DNA from: JANQLU01 sp964434955
Lineage (GTDB): Bacteria > Planctomycetota > Planctomycetia > Pirellulales > Pirellulaceae
Direction: 5' to 3'
Assembly: GCA_964434955.1 (NCBI GenBank)
Contig: CAYSXI010000148.1
Coordinates: 1 to 13,455 of the forward strand
Length of the DNA: 13,455 nt
Shown here piece after piece: positions 1 through 6,118 of the stretch; position 1 is the first letter of the stretch; each line of letters opens with the position of its first letter. Made by a program: the position numbers and the translations under genes. The notes beneath the pieces are model-generated. The model did not search any database, was not told where the DNA came from, and saw nothing but the letters and a program-made list of their open reading frames with translations.

Positions 1-1013
1 TCCCCCAACCAAAAAGCGCGATCGGCGAAGGCCAGTTTCATCGCCTCGGCGATGATGTGGCGAAACTGATCCGGATCTTTTTTATGGATCGCCGCCAGGT
101 CAAAGTTTTCCAGTATGTTGAGAATCTGCGCAACATGCACACCGCCGGAACTGGGCGGAGGAAATCCGACAATGGTATAACCGCGATAGCTGGTCTGAAT
201 CGGCTTCCGGCTTTTTGTTTTGTAATTGGCAAAATCTTTGGCGGTCAAAATGCCGCCGTTTTTCGTCATCCAGGCTTCGACTTTTTCGGCAAGCTCGCCA
301 CGGTAAAACCAATCGGTCCCTTTCTCGGCCATCATTCGATAACTTCGGGCAAGATCTTTTTGGATCAGGCGATGACCAACAGGCCAGGGTTTTCCATCGG
401 GTTGCAACAGGACGTCGGCTGAGCCCGGATACTTGGCAAGCTTTGGCGCGGCGGACCGAAGCCGAGAATGATATCCGGGTGTAATTTCGAACCCGTTTTC
501 GGCGATTTTTGCAGCTGGAAGCAGTAACTCAGAGAACTTCAGGCGTCCATGCTGTTTCACGGCCTGGGAAAAAGCGGCCGGCGCGCCGGGCACTCCAATT
601 GCTAACGGTCCCGTCTGCGAAAGCTCACCATTTGGTTTTCCATCAACCAAGTACATATCGCGGTGGGCTTTACCGGGAGCCATCTCACGGCCATCGATGG
701 CAATCAATTTCCCATCAGCCCTGCGTATCAAGATAAAGCATCCACCACCAACCCCGGAATTAAATCCATCGACAACTCCCAGGGTCAGCGCGGTTGCGAT
801 GGCGGCGTCGACCGCATTGCCGCCTTTTTCAAAAGCCGCAATTCCGGCATCCGTCGCAAGCGGGTGCACCGATGCAACCATATTCCTTGAACTGGTTGCG
901 GCATGCGAAGGCAACTTTTTGCTGCCATCAAGTTTGGCAGGCTCGGAAACCTGGCTAAGCACTGTGCAACAAGTCAAAAAGACGAAGGTCACCGCCAACG
1001 AAAATGTTTTCAT
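1..1013 (-). CDS. ggt: Gamma-glutamyltranspeptidase, exported, 5' part (runs off the left edge)
   Basis: Glutathione hydrolase/transferase that cleaves gamma-glutamyl bonds in the periplasm, used in glutathione salvage. The minus frame opens with ATG at 1013-1011 and stays open to base 1, giving 337 residues with no stop. Residues 1-21 are a Sec signal peptide (MKTFSLAVTFVFLTCC, likely cut near VLS-Q). Family blocks follow in order: GGNAVDAAIA (about 65-74), GVGGGCFILI (about 87-96), DGREMAPGKA with the arginine that binds the gamma-glutamyl carboxylate (about 107-116), PPPSSGGVHV (about 288-297) and AEAMKLAFADRAFWLGD at the cut end. The autoprocessing threonine and the small subunit lie beyond the window, so activity cannot be judged. 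It is divergent from scpB with a 62-bp gap. The family assignment is firm; the substrate is inferred from the family. Confidence 0.93.
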   Translation of the reverse strand, partial: MKTFSLAVTFVFLTCCTVLSQVSEPAKLDGSKKLPSHAATSSRNMVASVHPLATDAGIAAFEKGGNAVDAAIATALTLGVVDGFNSGVGGGCFILIRRADGKLIAIDGREMAPGKAHRDMYLVDGKPNGELSQTGPLAIGVPGAPAAFSQAVKQHGRLKFSELLLPAAKIAENGFEITPGYHSRLRSAAPKLAKYPGSADVLLQPDGKPWPVGHRLIQKDLARSYRMMAEKGTDWFYRGELAEKVEAWMTKNGGILTAKDFANYKTKSRKPIQTSYRGYTIVGFPPPSSGGVHVAQILNILENFDLAAIHKKDPDQFRHIIAEAMKLAFADRAFWLG

Positions 1014-1075
1014 GTTGAACCTGAATGAACGGTTTTGTCTTGCGTGGATTTCGGGAAAGCGTCTAAGCTTACAGC

Positions 1076-1906
1076 ATGACTGAAGACGACGCCAATTTGC
1101 AAGATTCCGACCCGGAACAACCAGAACCCGAGCAGGATGACGGTTTTTCCCTGGAAGCCCTCAGCGAAGCCTATGCGCGAGCGGTTGCCGAACAGAACGC
1201 GGGAACGGAATCGACGGAACCGGTTGGCGATGCGATGGAATCCGATGACGCGTCGGAGACAGAAGAAATTGCCGACGCCGAGGAATTGGGTGAAAGCGCA
1301 GCAGAAGACACCGCGGTCGAAGACCATTCCGCCGACATGCTATTGGATGAGGAGTCGGACAACGCACCTTGCGAAATTTCACCGAAGTCCATTCTTGAAG
1401 CCATGTTGTTTGTGGCAACACCGGATGGTTCTGCCATGAAAAATCGAAATTTGGCAGCGCTGATGCGCGGCGTTAGCCCAAAAGAAGTGACCCAGCTAAC
1501 GCACGAACTGAACGACGAATATGAAGCGAGCGGAGCCGCCTATCGAATCCAGCGCGACGGCGGCGGATACCGAATGGTCCTCGGCAAGCAATTCGAGCCG
1601 GTTCGGCAACGATTCTATGGTGAAGTCAAGGAAGCGCGACTAAGTCAACCGGCGATCGATGTTCTGTCGGTGGTCGCTTACAACCAACCATTGACCAAAG
1701 AAAAAGTCGATACGATTCGCGCAAAACCAAGCGGACCGATTCTTTTGCAATTGGTTCGGCGCGGATTGCTTTCGCGGGAAAAAACGGAAACGACGCCCAG
1801 GCAAACGCTTTTCCAAACCACGGATCGATTCCTGGAGTTGTTCGGCCTCGAGACGCTCGAAGACCTCCCACAGACGCAAAACGTCGAACTTGCCGACGAA
1901 TCCTAA
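1076..1906 (+). CDS. scpB: Segregation and condensation protein B (ScpB) with acidic N-terminal extension
   Basis: ScpB is the winged-helix partner of the kleisin ScpA in the bacterial SMC condensin complex, which compacts and segregates the chromosome. The protein has 276 residues, against roughly 190-200 in typical ScpB. The conserved part starts near residue 104 (SILEAMLFVATPDG) and contains two winged-helix domains, about 104-185 and 188-255. Recognition blocks are LSQPAIDVLSVVAYNQPLTK, SGPILLQLVRRGLL and RFLELFGLETLEDLP. Residues 1-100 are strongly acidic, low complexity and likely disordered. ATG at 1076 is the first good start; the Shine-Dalgarno is weak. scpA, often adjacent in other bacteria, is not within this window. 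The divergent neighbour ggt begins 62 bp upstream and the selenoredoxin follows after 111 bp with its own promoter, so scpB is probably monocistronic. Confidence 0.9.
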   Translation: MTEDDANLQDSDPEQPEPEQDDGFSLEALSEAYARAVAEQNAGTESTEPVGDAMESDDASETEEIADAEELGESAAEDTAVEDHSADMLLDEESDNAPCEISPKSILEAMLFVATPDGSAMKNRNLAALMRGVSPKEVTQLTHELNDEYEASGAAYRIQRDGGGYRMVLGKQFEPVRQRFYGEVKEARLSQPAIDVLSVVAYNQPLTKEKVDTIRAKPSGPILLQLVRRGLLSREKTETTPRQTLFQTTDRFLELFGLETLEDLPQTQNVELADES

Positions 1907-1955
1907 GCGTCCCATGATCCCGGCGCCTCGAAATGGCCGTTTGTCGGTTTTCTCA

Positions 1956-1984
1956 CTGCCAGCGAAATACTCACCGCCTATAAT
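1956..1984 (+). promoter_or_regulatory. Predicted sigma-70 promoter of the selenoredoxin gene
   Basis: A perfect -10 hexamer TATAAT lies at 1979-1984. At 17-bp spacing it is preceded by CTGCCA (1956-1961), which matches four of six bases of TTGACA. Transcription would start near 1991 and give a leader of about 27 nt before the ATG at 2018. A promoter this close to consensus in a short intergenic gap argues that the interrupted downstream reading frame is expressed and is not a decayed remnant. Confidence 0.6.
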
Positions 1985-2017
1985 GGGGGCTTCACTCGTT
2001 TTCACGAAAGCAAAAAC

Positions 2018-3466
2018 ATGTTGCGTCGTCGCTTCGCCTTTTCCCGCTCCATCGTTTTCAGCTTGCTGATTTTCAGCTTGCTGGCTTTGCCGAGTCTTTC
2101 GCAAGGCCAATCGAAACCACCACAGTACCGAGTTGAAGTCGGCCAACCGCATCCCGACTTCATTCTTCCACGAATCGATAATGGAAAACCACTTCGGCTT
2201 TCCGATTACCGTGGCAAGAAAATCCTCCTTGTCCATTTCGCGTCTTGGTGAGCCGGCTGTCGTCGATCAGTACCAGGTTGGTACGCAAACGTCAAAGAAT
2301 TGATTCAGCAGGACAAGCTCGTGATGATCGGGCTAATTCAGGAACAACATGCAGACCGATGTCGGCTTTTCCAGCAATGGAAAGGGCTCAACTTCCCGAT
2401 CGTCCAGGACCCCGTGAACCAAAATGGAATCGCCGTCGTCCCGGTTTACATCGCAATTGATGAGCATGGCATCGTCCAAAGCCGACGCCCCAACCCACGA
2501 ACTTTTGCCAAGGACTTCATTGAAAAGAGCTTTGACGCGCCATCCAGTGAAGCACCCAAAATCGCGGAAGAAAAGAAAACAATTTCGCATTGGCAAATGG
2601 AAGTAAGAAAATCGGAATCGATTGAATCGCTGTTGGGGCTGGGTGATGCATACTTGCTTTGGAAACGGACCAAGGGGAACGCGTCCAAAGCCATCGAAGC
2701 ATACGAGAAAGCGTGGAAGTTGGACGATTCGCGCTATGACATTCAATTCCGGCTCGGATCCGCTTATCGATTTGCCTACGAACTCGACGGCCAACAGTCG
2801 CAAAAGCTTTTTGAGAAATCCGTTTCCCATTGGGAAAAAGCCTACGAGATGAATCGCCGCCAGTACATCTACTGGAGAAGGATTCAACAGTACGGCCCGC
2901 GGATGAAAAAGCCTTATTCCTTTTACGATTGGGTAGCCCAAGCGAGGAAAGAAATCGAAGCCCGCGGTGAAAAACCCCACCCGCTTTCCGTCGAGCCCAA
3001 CGGAGCGGAATTGGCTCAACGCTCGCGCTCCATGGTGGTGGACAAATCGGCAAAGAATCCGGACCCGAAAAACGAGATTCCGGATGAACAGAAAATGATT
3101 ACCAGCCATGTTAACTTTGTTCCAACCAATCCGAAGCCCGGCGACGTTGTTGCAGTTCATGTCGGATTCAATGTTGTCAATCGAGCGAAGTGGAACCATG
3201 CGACCGAGCCCGTCTCCATGTGGATTGAGCCGCCCAATGAAAATATCAAGCTTTCTTCGCAATTGATTTTTGATCCCAAGCCGCACAAGGCCGAGGAATC
3301 AACGGACGCGATTTCCTTGTCATTTGAAATCCAAATCCCCAAAGATCAAAAAGGCGTTTTATCGCTAGATGCATTCGGACTTTGTGATATTTGCGAATCC
3401 GTCAATAACCAGTGCATTCGGCGGCGCCACAATCTCACCATCAAGATTCCGGTTGAGAACAAATAA
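2018..3466 (+). CDS. Exported redoxin-TPR selenoprotein candidate (in-frame UGA read as Sec78, UxxC motif)
   Basis: Predicted periplasmic thiol/selenol oxidoreductase with a thioredoxin (AhpC/TSA-like redoxin) fold. ATG at 2018 and TAA at 3464-3466 define 482 residues in one frame, interrupted only by TGA at 2249-2251. The text around it reads HFASW-(UGA)-AGC-RRSVPGWYANV, so the TGA stands where thioredoxins have the nucleophilic Cys of WCxxC; Cys81 is the resolving residue. The fold continues past the TGA: LVMIGLIQEQHADRCRLFQQW, then cis-Pro142 in VVPVYIAIDEHG. Domains are a signal peptide (about 1-30, LLIFSLLALPSLSQG), redoxin (about 38-160), TPR-like helices (about 201-284), and a C-terminal beta-rich region (about 360-482, perhaps DsbD-alpha or Ig-like) carrying CDIC (456-459) and Cys466. 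A SECIS-like hairpin follows the TGA. Alternatives are a Cys-to-stop mutation or a sequencing error. Partner and substrate are unknown. Confidence 0.8.
2055..2084 (+). repeat. 15-bp tandem duplication in the selenoredoxin signal peptide
   Basis: Two adjacent 15-base units (2055-2069 and 2070-2084) share 14 of 15 bases, TTTTCAGCTTGCTG followed by A or G. They encode FSLLI then FSLLA, doubling the hydrophobic core of the signal peptide by five codons and keeping the frame. This looks like a slippage or short tandem duplication. Confidence 0.85.
2258..2294 (+). promoter_or_regulatory. Bacterial SECIS-like hairpin downstream of the in-frame UGA
   Basis: The upper stem GTACC (2270-2274) pairs perfectly with GGTAC (2280-2284) and closes a five-base loop AGGTT. 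Below an asymmetric internal loop, 2258-2263 (TGTCGT) pairs with 2289-2294 (ACGTCA) with one T-T mismatch. The loop begins 23 nt after the UGA, inside the roughly 16-37 nt window known for bacterial SECIS elements, and has the GGU loop feature bound by SelB in E. coli fdhF. The element lies inside coding sequence, as bacterial SECIS elements do. Its role is inferred from geometry; the structure was found by eye and not by energy calculation. Confidence 0.65.
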
Positions 3467-3504
3467 GCGGTTACTGTAATCGTCTTTACGAATTTGATAC
3501 CTTA

Positions 3505-3607
3505 GGCTCTGGCCCGAACCGGTTTGGCAGCAACGCAAGGTTGCGAGATTCGGTTCGGCAAACGAACCAGGGCAACGAGCTCTGGTGGATCAAAAATTTA
3601 CAGAGCC
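3505..3607 (+). promoter_or_regulatory. Structured glgC leader with competing helices (candidate cis-regulatory RNA)
   Basis: A 7-bp perfect closing helix, GGCTCTG (3505-3511) with CAGAGCC (3601-3607), ends 6 nt before the glgC ATG. Inside it, CCGAACCG (3514-3521) pairs with CGGTTCGG (3551-3558) around a small hairpin GCAAC/GTTGC (3530-3534/3540-3544), and CCAGGGC (3567-3573) pairs with GCTCTGG (3579-3585) using one G-T pair. Competing helices exist: GGTTCG (3552-3557) can instead pair with CGAACC (3563-3568), and GCTCTG (3579-3584) with CAGAGC (3601-3606). Mutually exclusive pairings just before the start codon suggest translational or attenuation control. No known riboswitch class is recognised. 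Confidence 0.4.
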
Positions 3608-3613
3608 ATTGAA

Positions 3614-4936
3614 ATGCGCAACGTCATTGCTGTTGTATTGGGCGGCGGCCGGGGTACCCGCTTGTTCCCACTTACTTCCATCCGTTCGAAGCCCGCGGTT
3701 CCGCTGTGCGGAAAATACCGCTTGATCGATATTCCGATTTCCAATTGCATCAACAGCCAGATCAACCAGATTTACGTTCTGACGCAATTCATGTCGGTGA
3801 GTCTCCATCGCCATATCCGATCGACCTATTCCTTCGATCCTTTCGATGGCGGATTCGTTGAATTGCTGGCGGCACAACAAACGCTGGTCGAAGATGGCAA
3901 GGACTGGTATCAAGGCACGGCCGACGCGGTTCGCAAAAACTTGAACTACATGTCGCAGCGCGGAATCGACTATGTCGTGATCCTCTCGGGCGATCAGCTC
4001 TACCGAATGGACTATCGCGAACTGATCAACACCCACAAGGAAACAGGAGCGGATGTTACCATCGCGGCTCGGCCCGTCACGCGAGACCAAGCCCGCGCAT
4101 TTGGAATCATGAGAATTGATGAAACGGCGCGCGTTACCGGCTTTTTGGAAAAGCCGCAGACCGAGGAAGAGCTGGCGATGGTTCGGATGGACCCATCCTG
4201 GATCGATGCCCGCGGAATCGACAGCCAAGGGCGAGATTGCTTGGCGAGCCTGGGAATCTATGTCTTCAACACAAAGACTTTGGTTGAAGCCCTGGACAAA
4301 ACGGATTACGCCGATTTCGGCAAGGAAGTATTTCCAGCCGCGATTCGCTCTCGACATGTCCAAGCGCATATGTATGACGACTACTGGGAGGACATCGGTA
4401 CCATCAAGTCGTTCTTCGACTCCAATCTGAGCATGGCGGGCGAAGATCCCCCTTTCGATTTTTATGCCAGGGAGGCTCCGGTGTATTCCCGTGCGCGGTA
4501 CCTTCCGCCAACTCAGTTCACGGACGCGGACGTCACGGGCAGCCTGATTGCCGATGGATGCAAAATCGGAAAGGGTGCCAAAATCGAAAACAGCATCATC
4601 GGCTTGCGTTGTCTGATCGGAGAGAACGTGACGATTCGCAATTCGATCGTCATGGGTGCCGACTACTATGAAGACGAACAGTCGAAACAGGAAAATTTCC
4701 AGAATGATATGATTCCCATTGGGGTCGGCTCGGGTGCAGAAATTGTCGGCGCCATCGTCGATAAAAACTGTCGAATCGGTCCCAACGTCGTCATTCGAAA
4801 CGACGATCAGGTCCAAAACACGTCCGAAGAACACCCGAGCTGTGTCATTCGTGATGGAATTCCGGTTGTCATCAAGAACTCCCTTTTGCCAGCCGGTTGG
4901 ACGCTCGAGTCGCTCGCCGAAATGGCAGCTCAATAA
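3614..4936 (+). CDS. glgC: Glucose-1-phosphate adenylyltransferase (ADP-glucose pyrophosphorylase)
   Basis: Makes ADP-glucose and pyrophosphate from glucose-1-phosphate and ATP, the committed step of bacterial glycogen synthesis, in the cytoplasm. The protein has 440 residues. The N-terminal nucleotidyltransferase carries the signature GGGRGTRLFPLTSIRSKPAV (about 10-29), YRLIDIPISNCINS (35-48), WYQGTADAV (98-106), the metal-site block SGDQLYRMDY (125-134), FLEKP (177-181) and YWEDIGTIKSFFDSN (257-271). The C-terminal third is a left-handed beta-helix with hexapeptide-like repeats such as IADGCKIGKGAKIENSIIG. The sequence reads more like the cyanobacterial/plant branch than the enterobacterial one. 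I chose the ATG at 3614 because homology begins there; an upstream TTG at 3524 would add 30 unconserved residues and use the structured leader. It is first of a likely four-gene operon. Confidence 0.95.
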   Translation: MRNVIAVVLGGGRGTRLFPLTSIRSKPAVPLCGKYRLIDIPISNCINSQINQIYVLTQFMSVSLHRHIRSTYSFDPFDGGFVELLAAQQTLVEDGKDWYQGTADAVRKNLNYMSQRGIDYVVILSGDQLYRMDYRELINTHKETGADVTIAARPVTRDQARAFGIMRIDETARVTGFLEKPQTEEELAMVRMDPSWIDARGIDSQGRDCLASLGIYVFNTKTLVEALDKTDYADFGKEVFPAAIRSRHVQAHMYDDYWEDIGTIKSFFDSNLSMAGEDPPFDFYAREAPVYSRARYLPPTQFTDADVTGSLIADGCKIGKGAKIENSIIGLRCLIGENVTIRNSIVMGADYYEDEQSKQENFQNDMIPIGVGSGAEIVGAIVDKNCRIGPNVVIRNDDQVQNTSEEHPSCVIRDGIPVVIKNSLLPAGWTLESLAEMAAQ

Positions 4937-4954
4937 ACCGATAGAAAGAAAACC

Positions 4955-5389
4955 ATGAGTCAATTCCCACATTCTTACACCGTATCTGCAAGCACCAAGT
5001 CGGAAGGAAACGTCTCGCTCACCGCGTCGGGCCTTCCAGACCTCGCCTCAGCCCCACCGAAAGAATTTGGCGGACCAGGCGATCAATGGTCGCCGGAGGA
5101 TTTGCTTGTCGGCGCGGTTGCCGATTGCTTTGTCCTTTCGTTTCGCGCGATTGCCGCGGCATCGAAACTCGAATTCGTCGACCTTGGGTGCTCGGTTGAA
5201 GGCAAACTCGATCGGGTGGAGCGTGACGTACGCTTCACGGAAATGAAAATCACCGCCAACTTGAAAGTTCCTGCGGATGCCGATGTCAGCCGAGCCCAAC
5301 GCTCGCTTGAGAAAGCAGAAGGCATGTGCTTCATTACGAACTCGCTGGTTGCGGACGTCCATCTTGATGCCACCATTGATACGGTCTAA
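4955..5389 (+). CDS. OsmC family protein
   Basis: OsmC/Ohr-type proteins are small cytoplasmic dimers that reduce organic hydroperoxides with a pair of reactive cysteines. This one has 144 residues, the normal length. Both expected cysteines are present: Cys58 in SPEDLLVGAVADCFVLSF and Cys125 in KAEGMCFITNSL. The conserved YxVxxxxxxEG-like opening and the central helix fit the family. ATG at 4955 follows AGAAAG (4943-4948) at good spacing. It lies 18 bp after glgC and 2 bp before the methyltransferase, so it is probably co-transcribed. Whether it belongs to the OsmC or another subgroup cannot be decided by eye, so no gene symbol is given. Confidence 0.88.
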   Translation: MSQFPHSYTVSASTKSEGNVSLTASGLPDLASAPPKEFGGPGDQWSPEDLLVGAVADCFVLSFRAIAAASKLEFVDLGCSVEGKLDRVERDVRFTEMKITANLKVPADADVSRAQRSLEKAEGMCFITNSLVADVHLDATIDTV

Positions 5390-5391
5390 CA

Positions 5392-6102
5392 ATGATTCGA
5401 TCTCTAATACTTTGGCGTAACCTGTTTCCGGCGCTGCTCCTGTCTTTGGCAAGTTGGAATCTGACAACGACGAACGCTCAAGAAAAAAGTGTTCGCCCCG
5501 GTATCAACGACGGGTTTCTAAAAGGGAACCCGAGCCAATGGGTAGAGCGATGGGAGCGAGAAGGCCGCGAAGTCTACGACAAGCGAGCGCAGATCGCGAA
5601 ATTAACGGGGATCAAAAAAGGATCGGTCGTCGCCGACATCGGCGCTGGGACGGGGCTCTTCACCAACGTGTTTTCACAGGTCGTAGGAAATGACGGTCGA
5701 GTCTTTTCTGTGGATATCACCAGTAGCTTTGTCTACCGAATCGTAAAACAGGCACGGCAAAAAAAGATCAACAATATTGTCGGCGTTATTTGCAGCTCGG
5801 ATTCCTGCGACTTGCCGGAAAAAAGTATCGACATCGCCTACATTTGCGCGACCTATCATCATTTTGAGTTTCCCGAAAAAACCATGAAGTCGATTCGTCG
5901 AGCTTTGAAAGATGATGGGCGCGTCGTGGTCGTTGACTTTGAGAGAATCGAAGGCGAAAGCAGCCAGTTTATTCTCGGGCATGTTCGCGCCGGCAAAGAA
6001 ACCGTAGTCGCGGAGATCAAGAATTGCGGATTCGAGTTGGTCAAAGAAGAAAAAGGAATCATGACCGACAACTATTTCCTGATGTTCAAGAAATCCAAAT
6101 AA
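5392..6102 (+). CDS. Exported class I SAM-dependent methyltransferase
   Basis: The protein has 236 residues. Residues 1-30 form a signal peptide (hydrophobic LFPALLLSLASW, likely cut after TTTNAQ), so the enzyme is predicted to leave the cytoplasm. The mature part has the Rossmann methyltransferase motifs: VVADIGAGTGLFTNVF (motif I, about 80-95), acidic Asp108 in VFSVDIT, IDIAYICATYHHFEF (about 146-160, motif IV region) and LKDDGRVVVVDFERIEGE (about 172-189). The closest general resemblance is to UbiE/ArsM-like enzymes, but the substrate is unknown. The start is 2 bp after the osmC-like stop codon, typical of translational coupling. SAM supply outside the cytoplasm is a puzzle; the hydrophobic segment could instead be a membrane anchor. 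Confidence 0.85.
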   Translation: MIRSLILWRNLFPALLLSLASWNLTTTNAQEKSVRPGINDGFLKGNPSQWVERWEREGREVYDKRAQIAKLTGIKKGSVVADIGAGTGLFTNVFSQVVGNDGRVFSVDITSSFVYRIVKQARQKKINNIVGVICSSDSCDLPEKSIDIAYICATYHHFEFPEKTMKSIRRALKDDGRVVVVDFERIEGESSQFILGHVRAGKETVVAEIKNCGFELVKEEKGIMTDNYFLMFKKSK

Positions 6103-6118
6103 CCGACGGGAAGCTTCC

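Noticed and set aside
1..484. Plus-strand open frames over the left edge
   Set aside because: The minus strand encodes GGT motifs throughout, so these are shadow frames.
2018..2251. A stand-alone 64- to 77-residue exported peptide ending at the TGA
   Set aside because: It stops in the middle of a thioredoxin active site, and the same frame continues the fold directly after the TGA, so it is better read as the N-terminus of the selenoprotein.
2333..3286. Long minus-strand open frame opposite the selenoredoxin
   Set aside because: The plus strand encodes recognisable domains; the antisense product has no domain features or ribosome binding site.
2300..3466. A separate gene starting at TTG 2300
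   Set aside because: It would begin inside a thioredoxin fold with no signal peptide and no ribosome binding site.
3505..3607. tRNA or tRNA-Sec gene, because of a 7-bp closing stem and a GGTTCG segment
   Set aside because: No T-arm sits next to the 3' acceptor strand, the GGTTCG hairpin lacks T-loop geometry, and no anticodon arm can be drawn.
3524..3613. Upstream TTG start extending glgC by 30 residues
   Set aside because: The added residues are unlike any GlgC N-terminus and overlap the structured leader; the ATG at 3614 starts exactly at the conserved nucleotidyltransferase fold.
3590..4972. Long open frame antisense to glgC on the minus strand (460 codons)
   Set aside because: It is the complement of a clearly conserved enzyme gene, has no recognisable protein features, and arises from codon bias.
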